A stretch of 64,000 bases of DNA from the NCBI GenBank assembly GCA_004193285.1, contig SECP01000014.1:62001-126000 (forward strand). The letters are read 5' to 3'. Each line of letters opens with the position of its first letter. Position 1 is the stretch's first letter. Made by a program: the position numbers and the translations under genes. Of the stretch, positions 9,069 through 18,272 are shown one piece after another. The notes beneath the pieces were generated by a model, which saw nothing but the letters and a program-made list of their open reading frames with translations, was not told where the DNA came from and ran no database searches. Source of the stretch: Myxococcales bacterium. GTDB taxonomy: Bacteria > Myxococcota_A > Polyangia > Polyangiales > Polyangiaceae.

Positions 9069-9784
9069 TAGAAGCGCTGCGCCCACCCCTCGAGCGCGAC
9101 GGCGATGGTTGCGGGCTCCACGCTGCGTGGAGTCGCGCGGGCTAGCTCCGCCAGGTAGTCCCCGCGCGAGACCTCGTATGCGCCGAGCGATGCCAGGTGC
9201 TCCGTGACGAACTGCACGTCGAACACGAGTGTCCCCGCGCGGAAGAGCGTGTCCAGCGACACCGCGAGCGCGACCTTGGAGGCGTCCGTCACGGTGTGGA
9301 ACATGCTCTCGGCCGCGAACAGGGCGCCGCGGCGCACGCCGTACAGACCCCCCGCCAGCTCGCCGTGGTGCCACACTTCGAAGCTGTGAGCGTGGCCAAG
9401 CTGGTGCAGCTGCGTGTAAGCCAGCATCATTTCCGGCAAGATCCACGTGCCGCCTTCGCGGTTGGAGGCGCAGGCCTGGATGACTTTCGAGAACGCGCGA
9501 TCGAAAGTTACCTCGAAGTGCCCGCCGCGCAGGGTGCGCCGCAAGCTCCGCGACACGTGCAAGCGCTCGCGCGTCATCAACGCGCGCGGGTTGGGGCTCC
9601 ACCACAGGGGCGGCACGCCCGCGCTGTACCAGGGAAAAATCCCAGATTCGTACGCAAACAGGAGGCGTGCAGGTGACAGATCACCCCCGACCGCGAGCAG
9701 ACCCTCGTCATCCGACTCGCTCGGGTCCGGAAACGATAGGGGGCTGCCTGGACCCAAGAAGGTCAGGCGGCGATTGCCACGCAT
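9068..9784 (-). CDS. aat: Leucyl/phenylalanyl-tRNA--protein transferase
   Basis: A 238-aa protein, the normal length for Aat, which adds Leu or Phe to proteins with N-terminal Arg or Lys and so marks them for ClpS/ClpAP degradation (N-degron pathway, cytoplasm). Diagnostic motifs are GIFPWYSAG followed by WWSPNPRALM, then HSFEVWHHGELAGGLYG, AAESMFH and VQFVTEHLASLGA. I chose the ATG at 9784 (MRGNRRLTF); the open frame upstream runs into the preceding gene and is not conserved-looking. The glcD-like gene ends 35 bp upstream. Confidence 0.96.
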   Translation of the reverse strand: MRGNRRLTFLGPGSPLSFPDPSESDDEGLLAVGGDLSPARLLFAYESGIFPWYSAGVPPLWWSPNPRALMTRERLHVSRSLRRTLRGGHFEVTFDRAFSKVIQACASNREGGTWILPEMMLAYTQLHQLGHAHSFEVWHHGELAGGLYGVRRGALFAAESMFHTVTDASKVALAVSLDTLFRAGTLVFDVQFVTEHLASLGAYEVSRGDYLAELARATPRSVEPATIAVALEGWAQRF

Positions 9785-9819
9785 CGCCGAGAGCGTAACC
9801 GATCTCGGGCCGAGCGTCT

Positions 9820-11250
9820 CTAGCAGGCTCGATGAGGCGAAGCGGGGAAGATCTTGCCCGGGTTCAACAGACCCGCCGGATCGAAGACGCGCTTCAGGTC
9901 CTTTTGGAGCGTGATGAGCTCTGCCGACTGCTCGAGCGGCAAGTAGGGCGCCTTCAGCACGCCGATGCCGTGCTCGCCGCTGAGCGTGCCGCGAAGCGCG
10001 ATCACGCGCTCGAACAGCATCTCGATAGAGCGCTCGACCGCCGGCATCTCGTGGTCCTCGTTCCACAGGAAATTGCAGTGGAGGTTGCCGTCACCGGCGT
10101 GCCCGTAGGTCAGCGTGCGAATGCCGGTGCGCTGGCTGATTTCACGCACGAAATCCAGCAAGGCGCCTATCTGCTGGCGCGGCACCACGACGTCCTCGCT
10201 CAGTTTCCTCTTGGTGAGCTTGCGCACGGCATGGCTCATGTCTCGCCGCGCTGCCCACAGCCGCTCGCGCTGAGCCGGGTCTTGCGCGGCCAGCACCTCG
10301 AGCGCCTTCACGTCGTCGCACACTCCGGAGATTCGCTCCGCCTGGCGCTCGACCGAGGCGTCGTCGCCGTCCACCTCCATGAGGAGCATGGCGCCTGCGG
10401 CGGGGTTGATGGTGTTGCCGGCCAAGCGCATTGCCTCCAGCGTGGCGTCGTCCAGAAGCTCGATGCAGCGGGGCGAAATGCCCGCGGCGATGATGGCCTG
10501 CACCGCCTCACCGGCCTGGCTCACGTCTTTGAAGAGCGTGAGCAAGGTCATGACGCTGGGCGGCTTGGGCACCAGTTGCAAGGTAGCTTGGCCGAAGACG
10601 GCGAGCGTGCCCTCGCTCCCCACGAGCAAGCCCGTGACGTCGTAACCCGTCACGCCCTTCATGGTGCGACGCCCAGCCTGGATGCGCTGCCCACCAATCA
10701 GCAAGGCTTCCACGCCCAGCACGTAGTCCCGAGTCACGCCGTACTTGAAGGCGCGCGGGCCACCGGCGTTTTCGGCGACGTTGCCGCCGATGGCGCAGGT
10801 CTTCAGGGAGTTGGGGTCCGGTGGGTAGAACCAGCCTTCGGCTTCCACCGCGGCGTGCAGATCGGCCAGGATGACGCCGGGCTCCACCACCGCGAGGCCC
10901 TCCTTGCGATCGATTTCGAGGATGCTTTGCATGCCGCTCGTCGCGAGCACGATGCCGCCTGCCATCGGCACCGCGCCGCCCGTTCGACCCGTGCCTCCGG
11001 CGCGGGGCGTGATGGGCACCTCCGCCTCGCGCGCGACGGCGAGCGCGGCCAGGATGTCGTCCGACGAAGTGGCGAGGACGACCGCGTCCGGTATCTCGCC
11101 CTCGGCTTCGGACTCGTCCCTCACGAAGCGCTCACAGGCGTCGCGCCCCGTGAGGACCTTGGAGGGGCCGAGCCGCTCCTCGAGCAGGGACTTGGCCTTG
11201 TCGCGCGCGGTCGAGGAGGGGCGGGGCAGGTCGGGGCGGGAGAGCTGCAC
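9820..11250 (-). CDS. glcD: FAD-linked oxidase, GlcD / D-lactate dehydrogenase type
   Basis: About 476 aa from a GTG at 11250; the frame is open further upstream but lacks family character there. The N-terminal FAD_binding_4 domain shows TPRAGGTGRTGGA, then PDPNSLKTCAIGGNVAENAGG and GSEGTLAVFG. The C-terminal FAD-oxidase domain shows TYGHAGDGNLHCN and LSGEHGIGVLK. This family oxidises 2-hydroxyacids such as glycolate or D-lactate. GlcE and GlcF partners are not in the window, so a stand-alone D-2-hydroxyacid dehydrogenase is as likely as a glycolate oxidase subunit. It is first in the minus-strand run leading to aat. Confidence 0.9.
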   Translation of the reverse strand: MQLSRPDLPRPSSTARDKAKSLLEERLGPSKVLTGRDACERFVRDESEAEGEIPDAVVLATSSDDILAALAVAREAEVPITPRAGGTGRTGGAVPMAGGIVLATSGMQSILEIDRKEGLAVVEPGVILADLHAAVEAEGWFYPPDPNSLKTCAIGGNVAENAGGPRAFKYGVTRDYVLGVEALLIGGQRIQAGRRTMKGVTGYDVTGLLVGSEGTLAVFGQATLQLVPKPPSVMTLLTLFKDVSQAGEAVQAIIAAGISPRCIELLDDATLEAMRLAGNTINPAAGAMLLMEVDGDDASVERQAERISGVCDDVKALEVLAAQDPAQRERLWAARRDMSHAVRKLTKRKLSEDVVVPRQQIGALLDFVREISQRTGIRTLTYGHAGDGNLHCNFLWNEDHEMPAVERSIEMLFERVIALRGTLSGEHGIGVLKAPYLPLEQSAELITLQKDLKRVFDPAGLLNPGKIFPASPHRAC

Positions 11251-11327
11251 GGAGGCTAGGGTACAGCCTAACGAGGCGGCGCGCCCGGCGCTTGACGCGT
11301 GCCGGAAGCTCTGACTCTGCTTGAAGG

Positions 11328-11816
11328 ATGCTTGGCCGCTCGGGCGCCGGTTTCGTGCTGATTTTCGGGATGCTCGCGCTCGTCGCCGCCTGTCGCGATC
11401 GAGGCAGCGCGGACCAGGATTCACGGCCGCTGCCCACCCCCGAGCCTCCTGCCTCCGCCAGCCCCCTCGCGCCGCGGGCCGAGCCGACGAACGTCACCAA
11501 GAGGCCGGGGGCGGACGAGACCAAGCCGAGGCCAGTCGTTCCGACCTCGGCGCCTCCCGCCTCGCCCGTGCCCTCGGCGGCAGCGCCGGAAATCGCAATC
11601 GGTGGCTCGTCCGCCTCGTCCGCCTCGTCCGCCGCAGCGCCTGCGACCGTGCCCTCCGTTCCGCCGCTCGCGCTGCCTTCCGCCGCGTGCACCAGTCGGT
11701 GCCAAGGTGCGCTTCAGGGCTGCCTGGCGCAGCCGGTGGACGGAGGCGTGCCCGGGTTCGCCAACCTGGACCTGTGCAAGAAGGCGTTCGAAGCCTGCCA
11801 GGCCGCCTGCAAGTAG
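11328..11816 (+). CDS. Small lipoprotein with Cys-rich C-terminus
   Basis: A 162-aa protein: hydrophobic signal ending in lipobox LVAAC at about residue 22, a Pro/Ala/Ser-rich linker of about 90 residues, and a C-terminal segment of about 45 residues with six cysteines (CTSRC, GC, LC, EAC, AAC) that could form disulfides. No family recognised. It is convergent with yhhQ; the two stops are about 2 bp apart. Confidence 0.7.
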   Translation: MLGRSGAGFVLIFGMLALVAACRDRGSADQDSRPLPTPEPPASASPLAPRAEPTNVTKRPGADETKPRPVVPTSAPPASPVPSAAAPEIAIGGSSASSASSAAAPATVPSVPPLALPSAACTSRCQGALQGCLAQPVDGGVPGFANLDLCKKAFEACQAACK

Positions 11817-11817
11817 C

Positions 11818-12555
11818 CTAAGGCGCGGCGGCGGCGGCCACGTCGTCCGGCGCGTCGCCGCCCACGAGGATGGGAGGGATGCCGAGCCCGCGCTGCACGA
11901 GGGTGTGGCAAAGGTAGATGAACGGGGTGAGCGCAAGCGCTATCAGCAGCTTGAGACCGTACGCGGTGTAGATGATGGTGACGATTTTTGCGGTCGTCAT
12001 CGTGCCGGTCCACGCCACGAAATTGATCGTGATGGTGTCGATGAGCTGAGACACCGCGGTGGAGCCGGTGGCGCGCAGCCACAGGAGCTTGCCGGAAGTC
12101 ACCCGCTTGAGCGCGTGAAACACGCCGATGTCCACGAACTGGCTGAGCAGGTACGCGCAGAGCGAAGCGACGATCATGCGAAGTGAGCCGAGAAAGACGT
12201 TGTTGAACGCCCCCTCCTTCACGCCCGACCAATCCGCCGCGTGAGTGAACGCGGCGAACGGCACCGCCGCCGCGGTGTAGATGATGGCAAATGACAGCAC
12301 GGCCATGCCAAAGCCCACGATCGTGATGAAGCGCGCGGCGCGCTGCCCATAAAACTCGTTCAGCACGTCCGTCAGCAGGAACGTGACCGGGAACGGCACC
12401 ATGCCCACCGTCGTCGTGAGCTCCACGCCGAAGAGGGTAGTGCTGACCAGCTTGCCCCCGATGATGTCGCCCACCACCAAGCAGGTCGTGAAGATGCCTG
12501 CGAGGACCAGGAACAGCTTGTGGCGTTTGTCGAGGAACATCCGGGGCGCGCGCAT
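11818..12555 (-). CDS. yhhQ: Queuosine precursor transporter (VUT/DUF165 family)
   Basis: A 245-aa integral membrane protein with about six hydrophobic segments. Family features are VVGDIIGGKL near the first membrane segment, FPVTFLLTDVLNEFYGQ, and SQLIDTITINF late in the protein. YhhQ-family proteins import preQ0/preQ1 for queuosine tRNA modification. The start ATG at 12555 (MRAPRMFLDK) is the first plausible one; a second ATG follows at 12540. It is divergent from ruvC with 33 bp between starts, so the promoters overlap. Confidence 0.88.
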   Translation of the reverse strand: MRAPRMFLDKRHKLFLVLAGIFTTCLVVGDIIGGKLVSTTLFGVELTTTVGMVPFPVTFLLTDVLNEFYGQRAARFITIVGFGMAVLSFAIIYTAAAVPFAAFTHAADWSGVKEGAFNNVFLGSLRMIVASLCAYLLSQFVDIGVFHALKRVTSGKLLWLRATGSTAVSQLIDTITINFVAWTGTMTTAKIVTIIYTAYGLKLLIALALTPFIYLCHTLVQRGLGIPPILVGGDAPDDVAAAAAP

Positions 12556-12588
12556 CCTACACCCTTTCCATGGGCCGAAATGGCTGCT

Positions 12589-13197
12589 ATGGCTGGACGC
12601 GTGATTGCGATTGGCATCGACCCTGGCACCCGCAAGCTCGGTTGGGGGGTCGTGGCGCGCACCGGCAATCGCCTCACGCACATCGCCCACGGCGTGATAG
12701 CGCTGGACGGCTCGGAGTCCATCGCGTCGCGCCTCGTGGAGCTCGAGGGGCAGCTCACGCAGGTCATCCGGCACCATCGACCGAACGTGAGCTCGGTGGA
12801 GAGCCTGTTCTTCCACAAGGACGCTCAAGCCGCCGCCAAGCTCGGTCACGCCCGTGGGGTCGTCTTGCTCTGCCTGGCCCGAGAGGGCATTCCGATCGCG
12901 GAGTACGCGCCCGCCAAGATCAAGCGGACGATCGCGGGCACCGGCCAAGCCGACAAGCGCCAGGTCGCGCTCATGGTGCGGGCGGCGCTCTCGCTCGAGG
13001 GCCTGCCCCCGGCAGATGCGTCGGACGCGCTCGCGATCGCCATGACCCACCTGCGGCTCGGCGGCCTGCTCCACGCGCTGGAGGAGGCAAAAGGCGCCGG
13101 CGCCACCTCCACGGCGGAGAGCCGCGCGCGCGTGCTGCTGGCGCTGCTCGGGAAAAAGCGCCCGCGGCGTATCACGGTGCGGCCACGCCCCGGATAA
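12589..13197 (+). CDS. ruvC: Holliday junction endonuclease RuvC
   Basis: A 202-aa RuvC resolvase. Catalytic acids are visible in order: GIDPG near the N-terminus (first Asp), SVESLFF (Glu), and DASDALAIA (C-terminal Asp). KRTIAGTGQADKRQV is the conserved DNA-contact region. The C-terminal tail of about 45 residues is longer than in E. coli RuvC and basic. The ATG at 12589 puts the protein start nine residues before the first Asp; an ATG at 12580 is also possible. ruvA and ruvB are not adjacent. Confidence 0.95.
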   Translation: MAGRVIAIGIDPGTRKLGWGVVARTGNRLTHIAHGVIALDGSESIASRLVELEGQLTQVIRHHRPNVSSVESLFFHKDAQAAAKLGHARGVVLLCLAREGIPIAEYAPAKIKRTIAGTGQADKRQVALMVRAALSLEGLPPADASDALAIAMTHLRLGGLLHALEEAKGAGATSTAESRARVLLALLGKKRPRRITVRPRPG

Positions 13198-13322
13198 TCT
13201 GCAGCGCTTTCGCTGGGTTAGCCGCGCGGTGAGGTCGGCTTGAAAGTCGTCAGTAGGGGCGCAAAGCTTTGCCGCGTTACAAGCGTAGAACAAAGCATCC
13301 GCTCAGCGGGTCTGTAGGAAGC

Positions 13323-14042
13323 ATGAACCGTCGAAACTTCTCCGTCGCTTTCGCTCTGTCTTTAGGGCTGCCACTCGTCGCCGGCTCGTCCCGCGCCGAA
13401 GAGCCGAAGAAGGCACCGCCCACCAAGGGCCCTGCGCCGGCGCCTGGGCCCTCCGCGGGCCTGAGCGCGGATGAAATCGTGACGCGCGTGCAGGCCTTCT
13501 ACGACAAGACGGCCACCTTCAAGGCTGGCTTCAAGCAGCGCTACTACGTCCAGGCCTACGACAAGACGAAGGACTCGGCCGGCTCGGTGATCTTCGAAAA
13601 GCCGGGGAAGATGAGCTGGCGCTACACCAGCAACGGCAACCGCGTGGTGTCGGACGGCAACGTCATCAAGATCTACGAAAAAGAGAACAAGCAGATGTAC
13701 GAGCAGCCGCTGAGCAAGACTCAGTATCCGGCGGCGCTCTCCTTTCTGACCGGGCAGGGCAAGCTGAAGCAAAACTTCAAGTTCAGCAAGCAGGACTCGA
13801 AGCAGATGAAGTTCGAGAGCGGCTACGTGCTGGAGGGTAGCCCGCTTCAGCCCACCGCGGCCTACGACAAGGTGTTCTTCTACGTGGACGCGCAGACTTA
13901 CCAGGTGCGGCGCGTGCTCATCTTGGACGCGCAGGGCAACCGCAATCGCTTCGACTTCGTCACGAGCGAGGCGAACACCAAGTCTCCTCCCGGCGAGTTC
14001 TCGTTCACTCCGCCGCCCGGTACGCAGGTCATCCGTCCCTGA
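13323..14042 (+). CDS. lolA: LolA-type outer-membrane lipoprotein carrier
   Basis: A 239-aa periplasmic protein with a Sec signal (MNRRNFSVAF to about SSRAEE), a Pro-rich spacer, and a LolA fold: ATFKAGFKQRYY, GSVIFEKPGKMSWRY, DGNVIKIYEKENKQMYE, and a C-terminal FSFTPPPGTQVI. LolA accepts lipoproteins from LolCDE and passes them to LolB, which suits a genome so rich in lipoproteins. The ATG at 13323 is chosen because it is preceded by AGGAAG and begins the signal peptide. Confidence 0.93.
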   Translation: MNRRNFSVAFALSLGLPLVAGSSRAEEPKKAPPTKGPAPAPGPSAGLSADEIVTRVQAFYDKTATFKAGFKQRYYVQAYDKTKDSAGSVIFEKPGKMSWRYTSNGNRVVSDGNVIKIYEKENKQMYEQPLSKTQYPAALSFLTGQGKLKQNFKFSKQDSKQMKFESGYVLEGSPLQPTAAYDKVFFYVDAQTYQVRRVLILDAQGNRNRFDFVTSEANTKSPPGEFSFTPPPGTQVIRP

Positions 14043-14063
14043 GCGGTCGCGAGCAGCCGCGAG

Positions 14064-15173
14064 TCAAACGCGGCGCCCGAGATCTTCCTGCCAGGCGCTC
14101 ACGCACTCCGGGTCGATCGCGAACAAGAGCACCGCGCGAATTTCCCGGTAGTGCTCGGCTAGCCGAGCGAGGCCGGACGCGGGCAGCCGCGCCTCTTCCA
14201 ACCCGTGAAAATGCGCGCCGCTCTGCGCGGCCGGTACGCACGCCTCGAGCCCCTCCACTCGCGCGGAAGCGTGCACCAGGGCGGCGTGCAACTCCGAGCG
14301 CGGAGCCAGCCGCGCGGGGACGGCGACGGTGCTGCAGCCCGCGGCCCAGCAGAGCCAGCAAAGAGCCGTCCAATCGAGTCGAGCTCTCCAGGCGACCTCG
14401 AGCGCCGTGAGCCCCGCCAGCGACGGTTCTTCTCGAACCAGCACCAAGTCTTCGCTCTCTTCGACTCGTATTTCGAGAGTCCGTAAGGGCAGCGGCTCGC
14501 CCACGAGCGAGGATACGTCCGGCGGGGCCAGCTGCGGCGCGCTCTCGAGGAGCGCCGCGCGGCACCGGTCTACGCGCTGGGCGGCGCGGCGAATGGCGTC
14601 CTGGAGCTCGCTGAATGGCTGGGCGATGGTCAGCGGCTCCGCTGCTACCGGCGGTAAGTGTTCGAGCTCGGGCCAGAACCCATACTCGCCGAGCAGCACG
14701 TCGTCTTCTCGCTCCCGCGGCTCTGGAGCTTGAGAAGTTTCATCACCTTCCAGGAGCTGGTCACCGCCAGCGCTGAAGAAGGCTTCTTGGAGGAGCACGC
14801 CGCGCCGATGCTCCTGCTTCAAGACGCGCGTCCTCGGGGGCAGGCAGCACGTCCGAATGCTGTCGCTCTCGTCTCCGGCGCTAAACCAGACCGTGAGTCC
14901 ATCCAGCTGGTCGTCGAAGTAGCGCCCGACCTGCGCGACCTGGCCAGAGGAGTGGTAGCGCTTGAACGGGCCGTGCCGCTTGCCGTGGCGGTACTCGAGC
15001 TCGACCCGCACGGCGCCGTCCGAGCCGTACACGCGCAGCGCCCCATGGAGCTCCCCGTTCGCGTCGCACGGAGCGAGAACCCAGGCCCCCTCCGTGAAAT
15101 CCCAAACCGCGCGCTCGGGGACCCCTGAGGGCCTAACCGGCGCCAGGAGCTCCTGGTCGAGGGACGAACGCAT
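14064..15173 (-). CDS. MORN/YwqK-like repeat protein of unknown function
   Basis: A 369-aa protein with no signal peptide. Residues about 35-95 hold two to three repeats of the type GxLRVYxxDG / GPFKRYHSSGQ / GLTVWFSAGD, the pattern of MORN or YwqK-type repeats seen in toxin-antitoxin and surface-associated proteins. The remaining two thirds is acidic and Leu/Ala-rich with no recognised domain. It is convergent with lolA (21 bp apart) and lies just downstream of the chemoreceptor gene on the same strand. Confidence 0.65.
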   Translation of the reverse strand: MRSSLDQELLAPVRPSGVPERAVWDFTEGAWVLAPCDANGELHGALRVYGSDGAVRVELEYRHGKRHGPFKRYHSSGQVAQVGRYFDDQLDGLTVWFSAGDESDSIRTCCLPPRTRVLKQEHRRGVLLQEAFFSAGGDQLLEGDETSQAPEPREREDDVLLGEYGFWPELEHLPPVAAEPLTIAQPFSELQDAIRRAAQRVDRCRAALLESAPQLAPPDVSSLVGEPLPLRTLEIRVEESEDLVLVREEPSLAGLTALEVAWRARLDWTALCWLCWAAGCSTVAVPARLAPRSELHAALVHASARVEGLEACVPAAQSGAHFHGLEEARLPASGLARLAEHYREIRAVLLFAIDPECVSAWQEDLGRRV

Positions 15174-15235
15174 CGAGCAGAGGCTGCCCCAAGCTCGGTT
15201 TCGGCGCGAATTCCGCTACTCGCGTCGCTGCCCGG

Positions 15236-17131
15236 TCACGCTGACTTTCGATGCCCCTGGTGACGCCGCCCTTTTGGCGAAAGCCGGCGCGCGTCGTTCG
15301 TGGGCGACCGAGCGACCTCGCCCAGCTCGAACCTGGCGACGAGCGCGGCGAGCTCCTGAGACTGCGCCGCGAGCTGCTCGGCAGCGCTGGAAGTCTCCTC
15401 CGAGCTGGCGGCGGCGAGCTGGGTCGTCTGGTCCATCTGGCGCATCGCTCTTTGCGACTGGGCGATGCCTTGCGCCTGCTCCTGGCTGGCGGTCGCGATG
15501 TGCGACACGATTTCGCTCACCTGGGTCACGGAGCCGACGATCTCGCTGAGCGTGTCGTTGACGCGGCCGCTGATGAGCTCGCCCTCTTTGGTGAGGCTCA
15601 TCGAGTCGCCGATCAGGGCCTCGGTCTTGGTGGCCGCTTCCTTGCTGCGCTGAGCCAAGTTCCGGACCTCGTCCGCTACGACCGCGAAGCCTCGGCCCGC
15701 CTCGCCGGCGCGCGCCGCCTCTACCGCCGCGTTCAGCGCGAGCAGGTTGATCTGGAAGGCGATCTCGTCGATGTCTCGAATGATCGCCGCGGTCCCTTCC
15801 GCCGCGCCGCGGATTTTGCTCATCGCAGCCGTCATTTGCTGCATCGCTTCCGCGCCTTCGCCCGACTTCTGCTGCGCGGCGCGGGCGAGCTGATTGGCTT
15901 TGGCCGCGCTCTCCGCGTTGCGCTTGGTCGCGTCCGCGAGCTGCACGAGCGCGGCGCTGGACTCCTCCAAAGCGCCCGCCTGCTGCGCGGCGCCTTGCGC
16001 TACGGATTGGCTGCCGGACGCGATTTCGGACGACGCAGCCGCTACTTGCTCGGAAGCGGAGGCGACTTGGAGCAAGCTCTGCTGCAAATTACCGGTGGCC
16101 TCGTCGAGCGACGCCATCATCGTCTGGTAGTCGCCTTCGAGCTTCCGATGCGACCGTGCGGTGAGGTCGCTCGCCGCCAGCTGGGCGAGCACGCGATTGG
16201 TTTCCTGGATCGGAGTCGCGACCGCCTCCAGCAGCGAGTTCATGCCCGTCAGCAGCTCCGCAAAGCCGCCCCGATACTTGCCGGAGTCGGCGCGCTGGGC
16301 CAAGTTGCCGCGCTGGGCCGCCTCGATCAGCAACGCGACGTCGGCCGTCGCGGAGCGCAAGACCGCGGTCGTCGTGCGGAAGGATTCGGCGAGCGCGCCT
16401 ACCTCGTCGCCGGACCGATGCTCGATTTGCTGGTCGAAATCGCCCTCCGCGAGCCGACGCGCCACGTGCTGCATCTCGATGACGGGGCGCGCAATGGCGC
16501 CGGTGATCACGACGCCCAGCGCGAAGGCGGCGAGCACGGCCAGCACGGTGGCGATGACGATGATCCGGGTCGTCGACGCGCGCTGTGCATCCGCGGCCGC
16601 TTGGTGATCGCGGAGCCGCACTCGCTCTACCGCGATCAAGCTCTCGGTCGCCTTCAAGAACGAGTCTCGGGCGGGGGTGCCGGCGTTGATCTCGGCGCGG
16701 GCGCGGGTCGTGTCCCCCGCCTCGATCGCGGACCAGATGCGGTCGATCGCCGGACGGTAGGCTCCGAGCTGACCCTTGAGCTCGCTCCACACGACCTCCT
16801 CTTCCTTCGTCATGGGCTCCGCGTCCCAACGCGCGATGACCTGGTCGATGTCGCGCAAGGCGTCGTCTCGACGGCGGCGGGCCTCGCCGCGAGCCTCCGG
16901 CTGGTGGACCTCTTCCGCGAGCACGCCGCGGGCGTTGGCCCAGAGCACCTGCAAGAAGCTCGAGTACACGTGCTGAATGTTGTCGATCGACGGGGCGACG
17001 TCGGTGGTCACCGTAGAAAGCTGCTCGCCCATGTTGCTGGCGGTATGAAGGCCGAAGGAGCCAACGACGAGCGTCAGCAGAGCCATCAGGGCGAAGGCAG
17101 AGAGGAGCTTGGACTTGAGGGAGCTGAGCAT
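15236..17131 (-). CDS. Methyl-accepting chemotaxis protein (4HB sensor)
   Basis: A 631-aa transmembrane receptor. TM1 is about 10-30, a four-helix-bundle sensor about 31-188, TM2 about 190-212, HAMP about 213-265 with a second HAMP-like stretch to about 345, and the signalling domain 350-600. The hairpin tip that contacts CheA/CheW is intact ([20 protein letters not shown] at 454-473, then [18 protein letters not shown]). The C-terminus is a short basic tail. It would sense a small ligand and feed a chemosensory array; no che genes adjoin it. Confidence 0.96.
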   Translation of the reverse strand: MLSSLKSKLLSAFALMALLTLVVGSFGLHTASNMGEQLSTVTTDVAPSIDNIQHVYSSFLQVLWANARGVLAEEVHQPEARGEARRRRDDALRDIDQVIARWDAEPMTKEEEVVWSELKGQLGAYRPAIDRIWSAIEAGDTTRARAEINAGTPARDSFLKATESLIAVERVRLRDHQAAADAQRASTTRIIVIATVLAVLAAFALGVVITGAIARPVIEMQHVARRLAEGDFDQQIEHRSGDEVGALAESFRTTTAVLRSATADVALLIEAAQRGNLAQRADSGKYRGGFAELLTGMNSLLEAVATPIQETNRVLAQLAASDLTARSHRKLEGDYQTMMASLDEATGNLQQSLLQVASASEQVAAASSEIASGSQSVAQGAAQQAGALEESSAALVQLADATKRNAESAAKANQLARAAQQKSGEGAEAMQQMTAAMSKIRGAAEGTAAIIRDIDEIAFQINLLALNAAVEAARAGEAGRGFAVVADEVRNLAQRSKEAATKTEALIGDSMSLTKEGELISGRVNDTLSEIVGSVTQVSEIVSHIATASQEQAQGIAQSQRAMRQMDQTTQLAAASSEETSSAAEQLAAQSQELAALVARFELGEVARSPTNDARRLSPKGRRHQGHRKSA

Positions 17132-17234
17132 GAGATCTCGAGGTCGGCGAAACGCGACCGACGGCCATTCGTTTCAACGACCAGCTTGGCCCGCTCGTAA
17201 GTCCAGGCGTGCAAGAGCGGGGCCGCTCTTTAGC

Positions 17235-18212
17235 TCACGGTATGGCGACCCAAAGTCCTCGAAATTGCTTCTCTTCTGGCGACGTCAGCTTCTTGCATTC
17301 CTTGTCGCCGATTCGTACCGAGCCGTCGTCGCTGAGCATCAGCACCCGCGCGCTCGCGCCGTGGGAGAAGAAGCCCTCGGGATTGTAGCCGCTGACATCG
17401 ACCCCGCTTACGGGAGCCGCGGCGTCGCCCCCCCGCCAGGTAAACAGCCGCGCGGCTGGCCCCGAGTCGAACGGCCCCGCCGCGATCAGATACTTTCCGC
17501 CGGCCGAGGACAACGCACGCACCCCGAGGCCACCGAGATCCAAGGTGAGCGGCTCCCCGAAGCGCGCCGCTTGGCCCTCGATGAGCTGCTCCGGATTGAG
17601 CAGAGGCACCAGGAGCGCACGCCCGGCCGGCAGTGGATTTCTGAAACCGAGCCAAACGCCGCCCTCACGGCGGGCGGTCATACCCTCGATGTTCAGACCC
17701 CCGGGCGCCTTGGGTGCCAGCTCCGCGGCGGCCGCGAGACCGAAGCCGGCAAGGCGGGGCTCCGCCAACAGATCCTTGAGCAAGGCGTCGTACGGCTTGC
17801 CCACCAGCTCGGGCTTGCCGTTGGCGGATGCGGTCGTGGCGAAGAACCTGAGCCGCTCGGGCTTTGGTTTTCCGGAGCTGTTTCGACCGTGACTGGTGAC
17901 GAAGTAAGCCAGAGAGCCGACCCGCGTCGCGGCCTCGATGTCGATCTCGGGGGCGCCCTTGTTCTTCTTCCTCGGTAGCTGGAGCGCATCCGACAGGTCG
18001 ACCGCGACCAGCGGCTCGCCACCCTGAGTGGCGTCGTACACGCGAAGGACGTTGTCTTCGTCGTCTGCAACCAGGAAGGTGTGCTCGTCGAGCGGTACCG
18101 CGCCCGAAGCGTCGCACATGCCGGTGAAACGCACCTCGTTTGAAGGCGGCGCGGCCGGCGGCTGGCGGGAGCAAGCGGCCAGAAAGCAAGCCAGCAGAGC
18201 GCGACGAAGCAT
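17235..18212 (-). CDS. DUF3616 lipoprotein
   Basis: About 325 aa from the ATG at 18212, chosen because it gives a clean lipoprotein signal (MLRRALLACFLAAC). The body matches the DUF3616 style: FTGMCDASGAVPLDEHTFLVADDEDNVLRVYD at the N-terminus, EIDIEAATRVGSLAYFVTSHGR, LNIEGMTARREGG, and GYNPEGFF near the end. These suggest a beta-propeller. Function unknown; periplasmic or outer-membrane location is inferred from the lipobox. Confidence 0.82.
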   Translation of the reverse strand: MLRRALLACFLAACSRQPPAAPPSNEVRFTGMCDASGAVPLDEHTFLVADDEDNVLRVYDATQGGEPLVAVDLSDALQLPRKKNKGAPEIDIEAATRVGSLAYFVTSHGRNSSGKPKPERLRFFATTASANGKPELVGKPYDALLKDLLAEPRLAGFGLAAAAELAPKAPGGLNIEGMTARREGGVWLGFRNPLPAGRALLVPLLNPEQLIEGQAARFGEPLTLDLGGLGVRALSSAGGKYLIAAGPFDSGPAARLFTWRGGDAAAPVSGVDVSGYNPEGFFSHGASARVLMLSDDGSVRIGDKECKKLTSPEEKQFRGLWVAIP

Positions 18213-18272
18213 ACGCAAGACGCTAGCACGAGGGCTCACGAGCGCCGGAGGCAGCTCGGCGTTTCGCCCTCG

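Noticed and set aside
15251..17200. A 649-codon plus-strand frame
   Set aside because: It is exactly antisense to the well-supported chemoreceptor gene and has no motif; it reflects third-position GC bias.
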